Made by a program: the position numbers and the translations under genes. A stretch of DNA of 64,000 nucleotides from Ceratothoa steindachneri (Eukaryota > Arthropoda > Malacostraca > Isopoda > Cymothoidae): contig OZ018325.1 of the NCBI GenBank assembly GCA_963969495.1, positions 203,441,739 through 203,505,738 of the forward strand, in the 5' to 3' direction. The notes beneath the pieces are model-generated. The model did no database searches and had not been told where the DNA came from. It saw only the letters and a program-made list of their open reading frames with translations. The stretch's first letter is position 1. Every line of letters begins with the position of its first letter. Positions 21,808-33,531 of the stretch are shown here, in pieces.

Positions 21808-22373
21808 CACGGTCTATTAATTTTACGCCCAGCCCAAGGTGGAGCCTTCATGCTGATGGGCTGCCTGGCCACCGGGCAGTAGAAGTGACCTCTAATCGGG
21901 GCAGCTGTCTTTATCGGCTCTGTATTCACTCCTTGCAGAGCGGGCTACTGCGCGCGGTGATGAGCGTTTGCATCCCGTGACAATAATAGGGTCCCCATGC
22001 ACATTGATGAAAACTTAAAAAATAAACCTCAAGATCACACGAACCTTGCTCTTCCACTGGACCTCTCTTCGGATCAAAAATATTCTAACGGAAAGGAGGT
22101 TTACTTCTCTCCTAGGCCTACTGGTGCGATAGACTTATTCTAGCATCCTGCTCTGAAGGCGCTCTTAGACGACTCTATCTCGTTTCCAGCGGCAGTCTAT
22201 CCTTTACTTTCATAGGGGGTTTCCAAGAAAGTACGCTTGCGGTCTAAAATTGACCAAGTGGCTCGATAGAGCCAACCCACTTAGTGGAGCAAGGGATGGC
22301 AGGGCCACCTGCACTCATGTATTCTGAGGTTCCGAGGAGCCAACCTACCTACATCCCCTCTCTTCCCCGATAG

Positions 22374-23050
22374 ATGCCGGTTTTTCCGGTCCTGGACGAG
22401 ACGAAAGGTACCTCGAATGGCATCCATGATTCCTTGAGGGGAGCACATGGAGGCCCTACCCTGAGTTGGGCATGGTCCCTGAGGTTACCCAACCCCAGAC
22501 GCAAGGTTCTTCGATGGGGTCGATCCAAGGCACGGTGCCAAGCACATAACCCGAATTCACTTCTGTGCAAGTTTCTCCTCAGACGGCGCGGGCTCCCGAG
22601 AAGTTACAAGGAGAAGAGGGGCCTACTCCCCCGGATGGTGCCTTTATGCCTGCCAAGACCTTATCCAGTTCAGAGAAGATCTTGCTGAGGCCGGTTCATC
22701 TGGCTAAAGGGCTCCTTCCGGCGGTAAAGAGAAGCGGCTCATCCCCCCTCCTCTCTCCCCCTAAAAGAGAGAAAAGACTAAGAGGACTAAGGATCCCTCT
22801 CACTCTGTGGGAACTCCAGGGGGTGACAGGTCCGCTGTCGCTTAGGAAGCAACCAGGCAAAGATCGGCACGTCCGGCACCAATGCTCCATCGGGTGTGGG
22901 CCTCAGACCAAGACACAAATTATTCGTGCGCCGAGCGGAACTTCGATTACGTCGAGGCCTCTCATGCAGAGATTACATGGTGTTAAATGCTTTCTGGTTA
23001 TTCGATTCACTGGTGGCATCATGTTGGCCACGTGCAACCTGGTCCATTAG
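22374..23050 (+). pseudogene. I-like LINE ORF1 (gag-like) remnant
   Basis: Two overlapping frames (22374-22688 and 22565-23050) together encode a proline- and arginine-rich protein (RAPEKLQGEEGPTPPDGA, SPPKREKRLRGL). Composition and position ahead of the endonuclease fit an ORF1 RNA-binding protein, but I see no intact zinc knuckle. A frameshift joins the two halves. Confidence 0.4.
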
Positions 23051-23089
23051 AGGAGAGTTCTAGCTAGTTTGATTGCCTGAAAACTGAAT

Positions 23090-23960
23090 GTGACCCGTTT
23101 CTCAGACGGGTGTCTTCTGGCGAATGCGTCGGATCCCTCCGAGACAGCCATGATTAATGCCCTTCGGACACTTAATGGATCGCCGTTGAGTGTGACGCCG
23201 CAGTCTACCATGAACTTCGTGAAAGTAGTGGTTTATGCGAGGGGGCTCGTGGACTACTCTATATATGTCATCACCTTAGAGCTGTCCGACCATAGAGCGG
23301 TCAAGATCAAACGTGTGATTAAAAAATAGGGAAGGGCCTCGAGACTCACTCCTACACTCTTTGTCACGTTCAACTGTGACAAACTCCTTTAATTAGTGTG
23401 TACCGGTTGGTATCGCTACCGTGTGAAGGTATTCCTGACACTGCCACCACTTCGGCTATCCAAATCGCTCCTGTAGACGTGCATAGTCGGAGATACCCCA
23501 AGTCTGTGTAAGTGGCCCCAAGGCCACACACGATAAGTCCAAATCGTGTGTGCCTAAGTGTGTCTCTCCTTTAGAAGGAAATTATGGCCTTTTAGGCCAA
23601 AGATCGTCTCTCATTTCACGAGGCTAAGGATTTGGTCCTGCGGCACCCGGCGCTGCCTGGGACCTCTTTTCCCTCAATGTTAAAAAGTCACCCTCTGCTT
23701 CTGTCCCCTCCAGGCCTTCCACCGCATCGTGCAGGGTTGCTAAGTCCCTTTATCTTGCTTGGGGATTTGAACAGTAGACACCCCCTGTGGGGGGGGATGA
23801 CTCGATCAATCCCAGGGTTAGGTCCTTGCTGGCCTGATTGATGAGCTGGACATAGGTGTCATAAATTTGGATGAGTTTACGCATCACTGCCCGAGAATCG
23901 CTTTATTTTCCTGTCATGATCTATCTCTGTGAGGTATGGAGGAACAGCTTGATTAGGGGA
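23090..23960 (+). pseudogene. I-like LINE endonuclease remnant
   Basis: At ~23740-23800 the translation gives LLSPFILLGDLNSRHPLWGG, which matches the GDFN.H block of apurinic-type LINE endonucleases, and later INLDEFTHHCPRIALF. The domain nicks target DNA for priming. It is broken by several stops and frameshifts. 23051-23730 is only weakly recognisable. Confidence 0.6.
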
Positions 23961-24249
23961 AGGGGGGGGGGTAGCCAATCACCTCCATGGTAGTGGTCAC
24001 TTTCCCATTCAAGTATCATTTTCAGGTCCGCTGCCGACTGAGAGCCTGACCCGGTACTGCTTGGCGCGAGTGAGGTGGTTGGCATTTCAGGAGATGACTG
24101 TATTCTTTGTCTCAGTTAAAAGGTTTAAGTCGGTGGATGAGACCATTGAGTTCTTCTCTGGCATCCTCATAACCGTGGGTCTACCTATTATTTCTAGAAT
24201 ATTGGCCGTTTTGCACAACGACCGCTTTCATGGTGGTGGTCAGCCCAGT

Positions 24250-25554
24250 GTGAAAAAGCCCTGAAGCAGAAGTGCTATGCTTACATGCACTATAAGCGCT
24301 GCTCAAACGACTTCACTGTCGGTGAAGTTCGTCAAGCTAGGGCTAAGTTCCGGTATGTTTTGAAGCACGCCTAGCTCTCTTCTTGACGAGCATAGGTGTC
24401 TTCACTTAACGAGAAGATCCTTCTAGCAGAGGCGTGGAAGCGAGTCAAAAGTATTCGGTTCAAGTTCCCAAGAAGAACGGGACCGCAATCTCGTCCCCCA
24501 CGTTCGTTGGGAGTCCTTCGCGACCACTTTCTTCGCATTCTGTAGCCGTAGTACTGCTCCACCAGTACTCAATGCGCATCATAATGTCGCGGAAGACCGC
24601 AAACTGGAATTTATTCCAGAGGTGGAGAACCCTACAACAACAGGTTTACATTGAGTGAATTGAGTTTCTCTCTCACTTCGTGAGTGGACACCGCCCTGCT
24701 CCAGACGATGTCTCGTACGCCATGCTTCGACACCTGAGTGAGCGAGGCATGGCCTTTCTGGTAGATTTGTTCAACAGGATTTTGTAAGCGTATCCTCCCA
24801 GTCTCTTGGAGAATCGCTAACTGTGCTCGCTTTTCGCAAACCAGGAAGATATCAATCTACCTCATTCGGTATCCGCTCAATCTCTCTTTTCTGAATATTG
24901 GATGCCACGTGTCTTCCTCACAGTGCGGCTTCCGCAAATGCCACTCCACGTGGGAGCCTCTGCTGCGACTGGAAAATGCCGTATGTGAGGCCTTCCTTCG
25001 TAGACATCAATACGCCACGGTGTTTTTCGATCTGGAGAAGGCCTATGATCCCGCATGGCGATACGGTAATATGGAGAGTCTCCACAAGATTGGGGTGAGG
25101 GGACGCCACTTAATCTTTATATCCGAATTTTTGCGAGATCGTCGATTTCGCGTATGCGGTGGGGGGAGCACTGTCCGGTCCACTGGAGAAGGAAGAGGGT
25201 GTACCGCAGGGAAGTGTCCTCAGTGTCGCAGTCTTTGCCCTGAGAATCAACGGCATCACCACGGTGCTATCGGAAGATAATCTCGCTACGCGCTACGTGG
25301 ACAACCTTTCCATCTCTTTTGGTGTGGCCCAGATGACAACACAGGAGCGTCGACTCCAACAGACATTGAACCGCGTCTATTTCTTTGCCGAAGCGCACAA
25401 GCTTCGATTTTCCCTGGCCAATAGTAAGGTGGTTCACTTCTGCTGCTGTCCAGAGCTCCACCCTGACCCAGACTTGTTTCTAAAGGGAGTTCGCCTGGAA
25501 GTTGTGAACTCGCACCGTTTCCTTGGTTTTGTATTTGACCGACGCCTCACCTAA
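24250..25554 (+). pseudogene. I-like LINE reverse transcriptase remnant
   Basis: Readable blocks are SGHRPAPDDVSYAMLRHLS near 24690, SSQCGFRKCHSTWEPLLRLE (24909 on), YATVFFDLEKAYD, then after a frameshift at ~25165 EEGVPQGSVLSVAVFALRIN, the catalytic site TRYVDNLSISF (YVDN where YVDD is expected), LRFSLANSKVVHF and HRFLGFVFDRRLT. The missing second aspartate and at least two frameshifts make it inactive. Confidence 0.8.
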
Positions 25555-25886
25555 GAGGCTCATTTTTGCAACCTTATTGTTTCTTGTACCCGCATTATGA
25601 TATTCTTCGTTCCTAACGTTCACCAACTGGAGCGCTAATAGGGTTACTACTTACTTTTTTAGCGATTCTTTGTTTGTTCGAAGCTCAACTACGGATGCGA
25701 GTTTTATGCATCCGCAGCCTAGCGTGTATTGCAGAAGGTGGACTCGGTTTACTACACCATCCTTCACCTGGCGATCTGTGCCTTCCGCACGTCCCCTGTT
25801 GAGAGTATACCCACTCTGCGCTCTTGGGTTTAGGGCTAGGAAACTCCTTCGCCAGCTATGTATAGATCTCGGGCCAGTGGCGCCCT

Positions 25887-26486
25887 GTGTTCTTTTCCGG
25901 ACGCCACCCTTTGACTATTTGTCGCCACGCCTCTGCCCCCAAAGCTTCTACAACGTCGGAAGTGCTGCGTTCGATCTCTTTGGAGCACACTCTGTGTCAC
26001 CCTAGAACGGATGGCTCTAAGTCCCAAGAACGGGTCGGTTTTCATGCAGTATCTCCTCTGTTTGAAGTCAGCGGAGCTTTGCCCGTCGCTGCTTCTGTCT
26101 TCACGGCCGAGCTGGTTGCAATACCGAGCTCGATACGAGAGATAATGCGAAGTGCACGGTTTTCACACCATATTGCAATTTATAGCGACTCACATAGCAC
26201 CCAGAGTGCTCTCGGATCATGGAATCCGAATCCCCTTGTTCGCGATATCCGTGACGCCACAGTTTTCACGAGCCGGGCGGATATCGAGATTATGTGTGAA
26301 TTGCGGGGAATGAGCGCGCTGATGAAGGCCTCAAAGAGTCCACGAGGACTGGGCAGGCAAACCAACGTTTTGCTCTTCCTCACACTGGTTTACATATCAG
26401 GAATACGGACAAACCTCAGGGCTGTTGCCAAAGAAGATGGGCGGGAGACGGTCGAGGTGAACTTAAAGTTGCTTACCGTTACATAA
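25887..26486 (+). pseudogene. I-like LINE RNase H domain remnant
   Basis: The translation has RTDGSKSQERVGFHAV (first catalytic Asp), VFTAELVAIPSSIREI (catalytic Glu) and HIAIYSDSHSTQSALGS (third Asp), the ordered motifs of RNase H that degrades RNA in the hybrid. Downstream the frame shifts away from the HxGxxGNExAD block expected next. Gives the element its I-superfamily character. Confidence 0.75.
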
Positions 26487-26559
26487 TATGTGCGATAACC
26501 ATTTTATGGAACATTTCGAATTATGATTACCACCTTCTGTGATTCCCCATCATAATTTT

Positions 26560-27452
26560 GTATGGTATAGGTATGTAGACGATGTCATATCTATTTAAAC
26601 TATTAATATTTTAAACGTATTTGACAATTTCCTTAAATATCTTAACCTCCATCCCACTATCAATTTCAAAGTTTAATGGGAAAAAGATAATTGTATATCC
26701 TTTCTTGGGTAAAAATTGTTGGGGGCATTGACAAAATTAGCTTCACATTGTACCGAAAACCAATTCATTCTAACTCTTATATCCATTTATTTTCTCATCA
26801 TGATATTAATATTAAGCGAGCCGTTGCATCCGGTATGTTTTTGAGAGAACTTAGGATATGTGACCTTTGCTTTCTAGAAGACGAGATTACATATATAACC
26901 TGCAGTTTTATTCAATTAAATTATCCCCTCCACGTGATCAATAAAGGTTTATCTAAAGCAAAATCTACTCATTACCGTCCTTAGCATGAAAACCAATTTA
27001 GTAATACGAAGTGTCTATCCCTCCATTTTTCTCCCCTCCTCAAAGTAGTGAACAAAGTTATTTCTCCAGGCCTAACCACAGTAAATCCTCTTTTTCTTTC
27101 CTTAAATCTTTCCCTTCGACCAAGCCCGTGGATCAGCCAAATGAAGCAGGTGTATATTTAATCTCGTGTGGCTCTACAAACTGTCCCTCATTTTACATAG
27201 GAGAGACCGGAAGAACCTTAACAAAACAAATTTATGAACATATTAGCAATTTCAACTACCAAATTGACTATTCAAAGTCACAAATCATATATAATTGTGA
27301 AGATTTCCGTAGAAGAAAAATAGTATAATCTATATTAATACGAGAAATTCCCAATTTTGATTTGTCACGTAGGCAATTGAAATGCAGCCTCCATTCCCGT
27401 AACCTCATCGTAAACAGCTTAGTCAAAGATCTTAGACTCACCCTGCCAGATT
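26560..27452 (+). pseudogene. Penelope-like RT and GIY-YIG endonuclease, C-terminal part
   Basis: VWYRYVDDVISI near 26565 is the RT catalytic motif. After a frameshift come ISFTLYRKPIHSNSYIH, SGMFLRELRICDLCFLEDE and LHVINKGLSKAK, then AGVYLISCGSTNCPSFYIGETGRTL (~27150-27220), the GIY-YIG nuclease core, and SLHSRNLIVNSLVKDLRL before the stop at ~27452. PLE proteins combine RT with a nicking endonuclease. Stops near 26984 and 27326 show it is inactive; RT fingers are missing. Confidence 0.8.
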
Positions 27453-27545
27453 AATACTTCCCCCTCCCCCGTTTTGTGTTTCTTTGTGGTGTTTTTTTCT
27501 GATATGTATGCTATTTATAGACTTTTGTAACAATCGCATTCTCAG

Positions 27546-27595
27546 TATACGACTGAAGAGGGTATGATAAACTACATACCGAAACTGGTCTCGTA
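27546..27595 (+). ncRNA. hammerhead-ribozyme-like motif (type I) in PLE tail
   Basis: Core CTGAAGA (27553-27559) fits CUGANGA and GAAA (27581-27584) follows helix II (GGTATG 27561-27566 with CATACC 27575-27580; one extra G at 27560). Helix I is TACGA (27548-27552) with TCGTA (27591-27595), 5 of 5 pairs. Helix III would be only A-U and C-G around TG, with cleavage after GTC (27590). Very short helix III is known in PLE hammerheads. The extra G is the only departure from consensus. Confidence 0.6.
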
Positions 27596-27881
27596 AATTA
27601 AACTTTTGGCTCCTATACAGTGTTCACTATCATATACCATAACCAGCTATTAAGTTTTTTTACTTATATATATATATATATACATCTATAATCTATAATA
27701 ATAATACCCGTCGTGTATTACTAAGTCAACAATTTAAAAAGGGGATTTTTTTGAGTATTTGAATAATAATTTCATCTTAGTTTAATTATGAATTATGTTT
27801 TTTAGCAAAGTTATTATAATGATTCTTTTAGAATATCAAAATCAAAATGGTGAAGTTCAAAATTTTTATATATTTTGAAAG

Positions 27882-28060
27882 GTGGGAAATTTAGTTTAGA
27901 GATCCTTTTTAAATTTTTTATAATTGGTGAAGTTCAGAAAATTGATACAAATTTAATTATGGCTGCTTTTTTTTTAGATTTTAAATTTTAATCTTAGTAG
28001 TGAAAGGCAAGCTCCCCCCGTAGGGGGCAGTAGGGAAGCCATTGCCTGGTTTATTTATAT
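27882..28060 (+). repeat. dispersed AT-rich repeat with C/G hairpin (copy 1)
   Basis: About 85% similar to 56293-56463, sharing GAAATTTAGTTTAGAG, ATAATTGG(T/C)GAAGTTCAG, ATGGCTGCTTTTTTT and a hairpin CCCCCGTAGGGGG near the end, then GCCATTGCCTGGT. No ORF. In the other copy this end abuts (TA)n, so it looks like the terminus of an undefined element. 28061-28392 shows no gene. Confidence 0.75.
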
Positions 28061-28391
28061 ATTTCTTTTCTCGGTAAAACTCAAATCTACTTATTTTGAA
28101 AAAAATTGTAATATATATTTCAACGACTTGGTATTATATCAAAAATTAAAGTTTCTTCACCATTTTCTTTCTTTTATAAGTATAATATAAAACGACAATA
28201 TATTTAAAATTTATTAAATATAATTATTTAATAAGATAATTGTAGCTTTTTCATATAATTTTTAATGAAAAAATGGTGAAGTAACTTTATTTCTTTGTAT
28301 AATATATATACTTTTGTGAACCGAAGTACTGCAGTACCACAAAAAGTAGCACAAATACCCACTTCTGCCAACCACATTTAGGGTTTGGAGT

Positions 28392-28392
<1 letters not shown>

Positions 28393-28479
<87 letters not shown>
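28393..28479. repeat. (TA)n microsatellite
   Basis: TA repeat, ~87 bp. Confidence 0.97.
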
Positions 28480-28483
<4 letters not shown>

Positions 28484-28598
28484 AAAGAGCAAATACAAGT
28501 TATGCGGGTGATAACAACCACAACAGGGCTTTCGCCATAATTATTTTCATAACAATTTTGAAGACAGAAAGAAAGATGCAGAAACCTTGTAGGGTCTG

Positions 28599-28669
28599 TG
28601 CCTGTTAGCTTAACGGTATAGCATCTGACCGGAAATCAGCAGACCCGGGTTCGAGTCCCGGCCAGGAAT
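28599..28669 (+). tRNA. tRNA-like sequence (SINE head or decayed tRNA)
   Basis: TAGCTTAACGGTATAGC gives a D-arm and A box. The T-arm is perfect (CCGGG-TTCGAGT-CCCGG) with B box GGTTCGAGTCC. The anticodon stem is CTGA/TCAG with loop CCGGAAA (GGA if functional), but position 33 is C. The acceptor stem pairs at only five of seven positions. It is therefore more likely a tRNA-derived SINE or a decayed tRNA than a working gene. Confidence 0.5.
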
Positions 28670-28996
28670 TTCAAACATTTTTCCACCAACATTATTTTTG
28701 TCTTCTCGGTAAAGGATTGCCTTCATTGTGCCGCCCTCTGCTCTCTTTGATTCTAATGTTCTTCTAATGTCCCTTTCTCTTTCCTCTAAAAAAATCCTGT
28801 TTCTTGTCTCTTTGTTCATTCCCGTCCAATTTATATTTTATCTTGTACTGATAATTGATATACATAAGCATATTGATTTATTATAAATTTAAAGAGGCGC
28901 GTTTTGTTTTTTTCATTTAAAAACAGTTTTCACTAATCAACTATAGCTCTAACTTAAAAATAATGCCATCATTTTTGACGGCACGGATACACTAAA

Positions 28997-28998
<2 letters not shown>

Positions 28999-29076
<78 letters not shown>
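28999..29076. repeat. (TA)n microsatellite
   Basis: TA repeat at the 3' end of PLE copy 2, exactly as the (TA)n at 11079-11200 lies at the end of copy 1. Confidence 0.97.
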
Positions 29077-29078
<2 letters not shown>

Positions 29079-30106
29079 TATAGGTTTGCTTCTAAGAAGG
29101 CTTATTTTCAAGTTGAGGATAAATCCCAAAATGAGACATGTAAAATTTCTCATTTAATTAAGTACAACGTTTCGGGTACCTTACCCATCTTCTCGTCAAT
29201 AAGATAGATTGAGAACACGTTTAAAATTACAAAAATTATAATGCACACAAGGATTAGAAATAAATTATTTAGTTAATTGAAATTTTGACAAATCGTTTGA
29301 AAACTATTGAAACTTTAGATATGGATCAATTATGGGTACTTTAAATATGGATAAATATAACACTAGTTGATGCAATTATTGGTTGACACAGATATTAGTC
29401 ACTTAATGAAGCAGCAATAGTAAGTGTAAATGTGGAAAAAAATCATTTGAAAACTGTTGACAATAAATAGAGATGCTATAAATATGGATAAATATAAAAT
29501 ACTAATTGGGGCAATTGATTGGTACACAAAAATATTAGTCACCTTTAGTGGACGGTAAAAGCGGAGAGACTGAGGAAAGATTATAGAAGGAACCGATTAA
29601 AGATTGGTAGGTTGTGAAAATATTTTGAGTGATTTATGAAATGAGAAGGGGAAAAGCAGTTGAATCAAAATTTAAACTGGGATTTAGTTGTTTTATAAAT
29701 AATGATTCGAGAATGCGCAGGGAAGTGGAGTCCTTGGCATGTCCTATAATTTGAAAGTTTGTGTGGGAAATTTATGTCTTACATTTAATTAAATGATCTC
29801 GAATGGGAGAAGTTTCTTTATTGGTCAAGGTGGAGCCAGTGCGAGAGCTAATACCAAGATGAGAACAAACCCTAGCCCTAAGTGAGCGAACGTTGCTGCT
29901 AATGTAGATCTCCTAGTGGCACCTGGGGGAAATGAATTTATAGACAAATGAACAGCTCATTTCAGGTGGGAGTCTGTCTTTAGTTTTGAAAAATTTTCCA
30001 ATATGAAAGTTGTTAAGGAAAACTATTTAAGAGTTGATATGTGTGTAAAATCTTTTCAAAAGCTTATTAAGTTTTCGGCGTAAGGGTATGTTGAGTGGGC
30101 CAATAT
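29077..30106 (-). mobile_element. Penelope-like element copy 2, uninterrupted 3' half
   Basis: It matches 11201-11437 followed by 14342-15140 without the family-A unit, giving the pre-insertion state. The minus strand encodes the PLE linker and GIY-YIG domain (RIPS, YKF, LRARVCSHLG, SLRILESLFIKQLNPSLN) with the same stops as copy 1. The tail contains GGGTAAGGTACCCGAAACGTTG, a 5-bp stem then GAAAC, reminiscent of hammerhead helix II. It ends at 30106, where the family-B unit begins, while copy 1 continues ~250 bp further. Confidence 0.8.
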
Positions 30107-32290
30107 TTAAGGGTCCCGACAAAGTGAACATTTACGTGACGTGACTCGAAATTCAGGATTATTCTAACTTCCCACTTTTTTTTTCTCCCTCAGGTTATAA
30201 ACTTGGCGACAAGAGCCGCTAGTAATATTTGGCTGATCGACAAGACTCTAATCGAGGAAATCACTTGAGCCCGGCTACCATCGAAGGAGCAGGTACTTCT
30301 CCGCTACTACCACCCCCACTACCGGGAGGCCGGGAGATAGGGAAGACGGTGAGCGGGAGCAGGAACACAGTGGTGGAGGAGGTTCTCCCCTTCTGGTCGC
30401 GCGCCGGGATTCCGATAACTACAGTAACACACGCCGGCACGAAGCTGTCAAAGCTAATAAATGCATAAAATGACCTCAAGAAGAACAAGAACAAAAACAG
30501 GCCAAAACATCGTATGGATGTTGAGATTTTCAAGGGAGACCTCCAAGAAATCTTCGATCTCGCACACTCCGCTTTCCTCAAACCGGCATATGTGAAGGAC
30601 GAGCAAAAGGAGTTCCTTCGGAGTCAGAGAGAATACAGAGGGAAATCATCCATGGCTGGAATTGACCTTGTGACAGCGAAGAAGGTGAAGAAGCAGGTCG
30701 AGCGCGGAAATCGACTCAAGCGGCTCCGGGAACGTAAATACAGCGACATTGCCAGGCTGACTGAAAGGGCGGAAATCCCGGACCAAAGCAGCAGCAACAG
30801 TCCTGTTTCGACGACGTCATCACCGGCTCGTGGATCCCGAAGCCCGAGGAAACATCTCAAACACATGCCACCGATCTCCGTGAAAGATCTTGACCTCATT
30901 TCAACTTGGGATCGAGAGAAGTTGTCGGTCCAGGAAGCAAAGTCAACGTTTGCATCTACCGCTCAAGTTCTCGGAATCGACATTTGGAGTATGGCGGTCT
31001 CAAATAGCACGGTCTATCCAACACGAATTGTGGGGTGAGAACAAGCCACAGTGAAGATCTGGGAGCTGCGAAACGAGGAGATATCCGAGAGGTTTGTCCT
31101 GCATTGGGACGAAAATCTCGTCCTTTACCTCCCTGGCGATACCGATGACCGCATCGCCGTCCTCCTCACAGGGAAAGATGACGCCGAGTTCCTTCTTTGG
31201 GTTCCGGCGGGCGTCAGCGACAAGATCATCGCCTTCTGCTTCGACACCACGGCTTCAAATACTGGCATGGTGCAAGGAGCTTGCATTCGGACTGAGCAAG
31301 AACTCGGACGAAGCTTGATTTGGTTTGCCTGCCGCCATCATGTCCACGAGGTGATCCTCAAGGATATCTTTTAAGCCAGCCTCGCCTCTTCCTCTGATCC
31401 TGACATTGGAATCTTCAAACGACTCCGTGATCGATGGTCCTTCGTAGATTCCTTGCAGAGAGAGACGATGGAAACATCGGTGGACCTCGTAGAGTTCTTC
31501 GCCACCAGTGACACTTCCAGCAAGCTGAAGGACGATGCATTGGACTCCCTGAAGGAGGCTCTGATGTCGAAGAACCATCTCAGGGAGGACTATGAAGAAC
31601 TTCTCCGTCTCTCCTACCTGTTCCTCGGTGGTAAAGGCTTAGCCAAACCATTCCGCTGTCCTGGAGCTCTTCATCAAGCCCGGTGGATGGCCAAGGCCAT
31701 CTACTGCCTCAAGCTTCAGATACTGAAATTTCAGCTCTCGCTGACTTGTCGAGAGAATCCGGAGTGGAACGTGTGGTCCTTTTTGTTGCTCTGGTGTACT
31801 GCAAACAATGGCTTGAGGCACCGATTTCTGGGAAAGCTCCGTTGAACGACGTGCTCTTCCTCGAGATCCTCAAGACATACCCTCACCAAACCGTTGCCAA
31901 GGCAGCAGAACAAGCCCTGCGGCGCCACCTGTGGTACGTTTCCGAGGAAAACGCGGGACTGGCCTTCTTTCTTCGACTCAAGGATTGATGTGGATGAGGA
32001 GAAGCAGATGGTCAAGGCATTGGACAAGCCCGCCTAGAAGAAGGAAATCAAGCGATTTCAGGGAAAAAAGATGACGATGTCTACTTCCCTTTGGTCCTTC
32101 GTCACTTTGAAGACACTGTCCTTTTTTCAGAAACTCGAAGCGAACGAAGGCTTCTTGGCAAAGGACCCGGCATTGTGGGAGGAGGACGACCAATTCAAGG
32201 GCGCTCGGAAACGGGCACTTGGCCTCCGAGTGTTCAACGATGCCGCGGAGCGGCAGTAATTTACTGGCGGCTAACATCCACTAATTTAGT
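30107..32290 (+). mobile_element. family-B unit, copy 1
   Basis: It starts exactly where similarity to the other PLE copy stops (after GGGCCAATAT), with AAGGGTCCCGACAAAGTGAA. The right end is not defined; coding ends at ~32259. I could not find an inverted partner of the left end, so the transposon borders are uncertain. Confidence 0.45.
30197..32259 (+). pseudogene. unknown family 'B' protein copy 1, transposase-like
   Basis: A 3' splice site (TTTTCTCCCTCAG, to 30193) precedes the start position, where ATA replaces ATG. The N-terminus TRAASNIWLIDK aligns with TRSSASVWLLGH of copy 2. Next come VVEEVLPFWSRAGIPIT, a basic coil, VLHWDENLVLY, CFDTTASNTGMVQGAC (31237 on) and FACRHHVHEVILKDIF (31324 on), then DYEELLRLSYLFLGG, GALHQARWMAKAIYCLK and RRHLWYVSEENAGLAFF. 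Asp...Asp, CxxH and a later Glu are the pattern of hAT-like RNase-H-fold transposases. Stops at ~30466, 31036 and 31372, and frameshifts near 31790 and 31970, inactivate it. The GC content is higher than its surroundings. Confidence 0.65.
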
Positions 32291-32639
32291 GAATTTTTAT
32301 AGCAACAATGCATACTATTTTTATTTTAATACATCATGTTACTATAGAATTTACAAGAACACACTGTATATAAAATTAGGTGTGTTAATCTATAATATAG
32401 TTTGGCTTTTGTAATGTTTACAGCAACATGCTCTATCCAAAAGACAGTAACAGTAGCAATTATTGTTGTGTAAAAAAATCCAGTAAGTAGCTGGCTGATT
32501 AGTTGCCACTTCATTACTTTAAAAATTACATTAAATAATTCATTGTGTAGAATTTAGAATTTATAATAATGTGTTCGTGCGAATTTGTTAGGTTTTGTCC
32601 ATTTATTTTAATATTATTTTCATAAATCAAGAAATTATT

Positions 32640-33080
<441 letters not shown>

Positions 33081-33440
33081 AGAGTCGGATGCGTTAAAGA
33101 TACTCAGGTTATATAGCTTTAACATAATATCCTTCACCCTAACTTCATTATTTTCTCTAAGAGTTCTTTTCACTACCTTTGTGTAAGAGAGTTGAGGGTT
33201 GTCCGCTAGAAAAAACAACTAAATGCAAATTTTTATGATGCAACAAAACACTTTGGTGGGTTTTACGCGGGATCTTGTACTTAGTGTTTATAGTAGTTTA
33301 CACTATTTTTATGCTAATTTAAGATAGTTTATGCTAATTTGTATGCTAGTTATTTGTTAACAGCTTTTTCGATAGGAGAACTGAAGTTGTTGCGTGTCTA
33401 GACAATGTAGCATCTTTGACAGGATCCCCATCCCCTCCTG

Positions 33441-33531
33441 AATTGTGTACCTTACACAAACAAAATCACCGAGCAGCATACCTCCATTGCAAAATCACCT
33501 GTTAATGTACCTTACATAAATATATCAATAA
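33441..33531. repeat. ~33-bp minisatellite, left flank of family-A copy 2
   Basis: GTGTACCTTACACAAACAAA and AATGTACCTTACATAAATA phrases match the minisatellite at 35870-36400. The family-A unit therefore lies within one minisatellite array. Confidence 0.65.

Larger units (their letters stand above)
21500..26490 (+). mobile_element. I-like non-LTR retrotransposon, decayed
   Basis: Plus-strand order: GC-rich leader, gag-like ORF1, endonuclease, RT and a separate RNase H domain, the arrangement of the I superfamily. All ORFs are interrupted. The 5' border is approximate. Such elements are frequent in crustacean and tick sequence, to my knowledge. Confidence 0.7.
26500..27640 (+). mobile_element. 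Penelope-like element, 5'-truncated
   Basis: The 3' half of a PLE: RT palm end, linker, GIY-YIG endonuclease, stop and a tail with a hammerhead-like motif. It belongs to a different PLE family from the pair at 11-15 kb and 29-30 kb. The right border merges into AT-rich DNA with a short (TA)n at 27664-27681. Confidence 0.8.

Noticed and set aside
28599..28669. Functional tRNA-Ser(GGA)
   Set aside because: Acceptor stem mismatched at two positions, C instead of T at position 33 and a SINE-like setting; kept only as tRNA-like.
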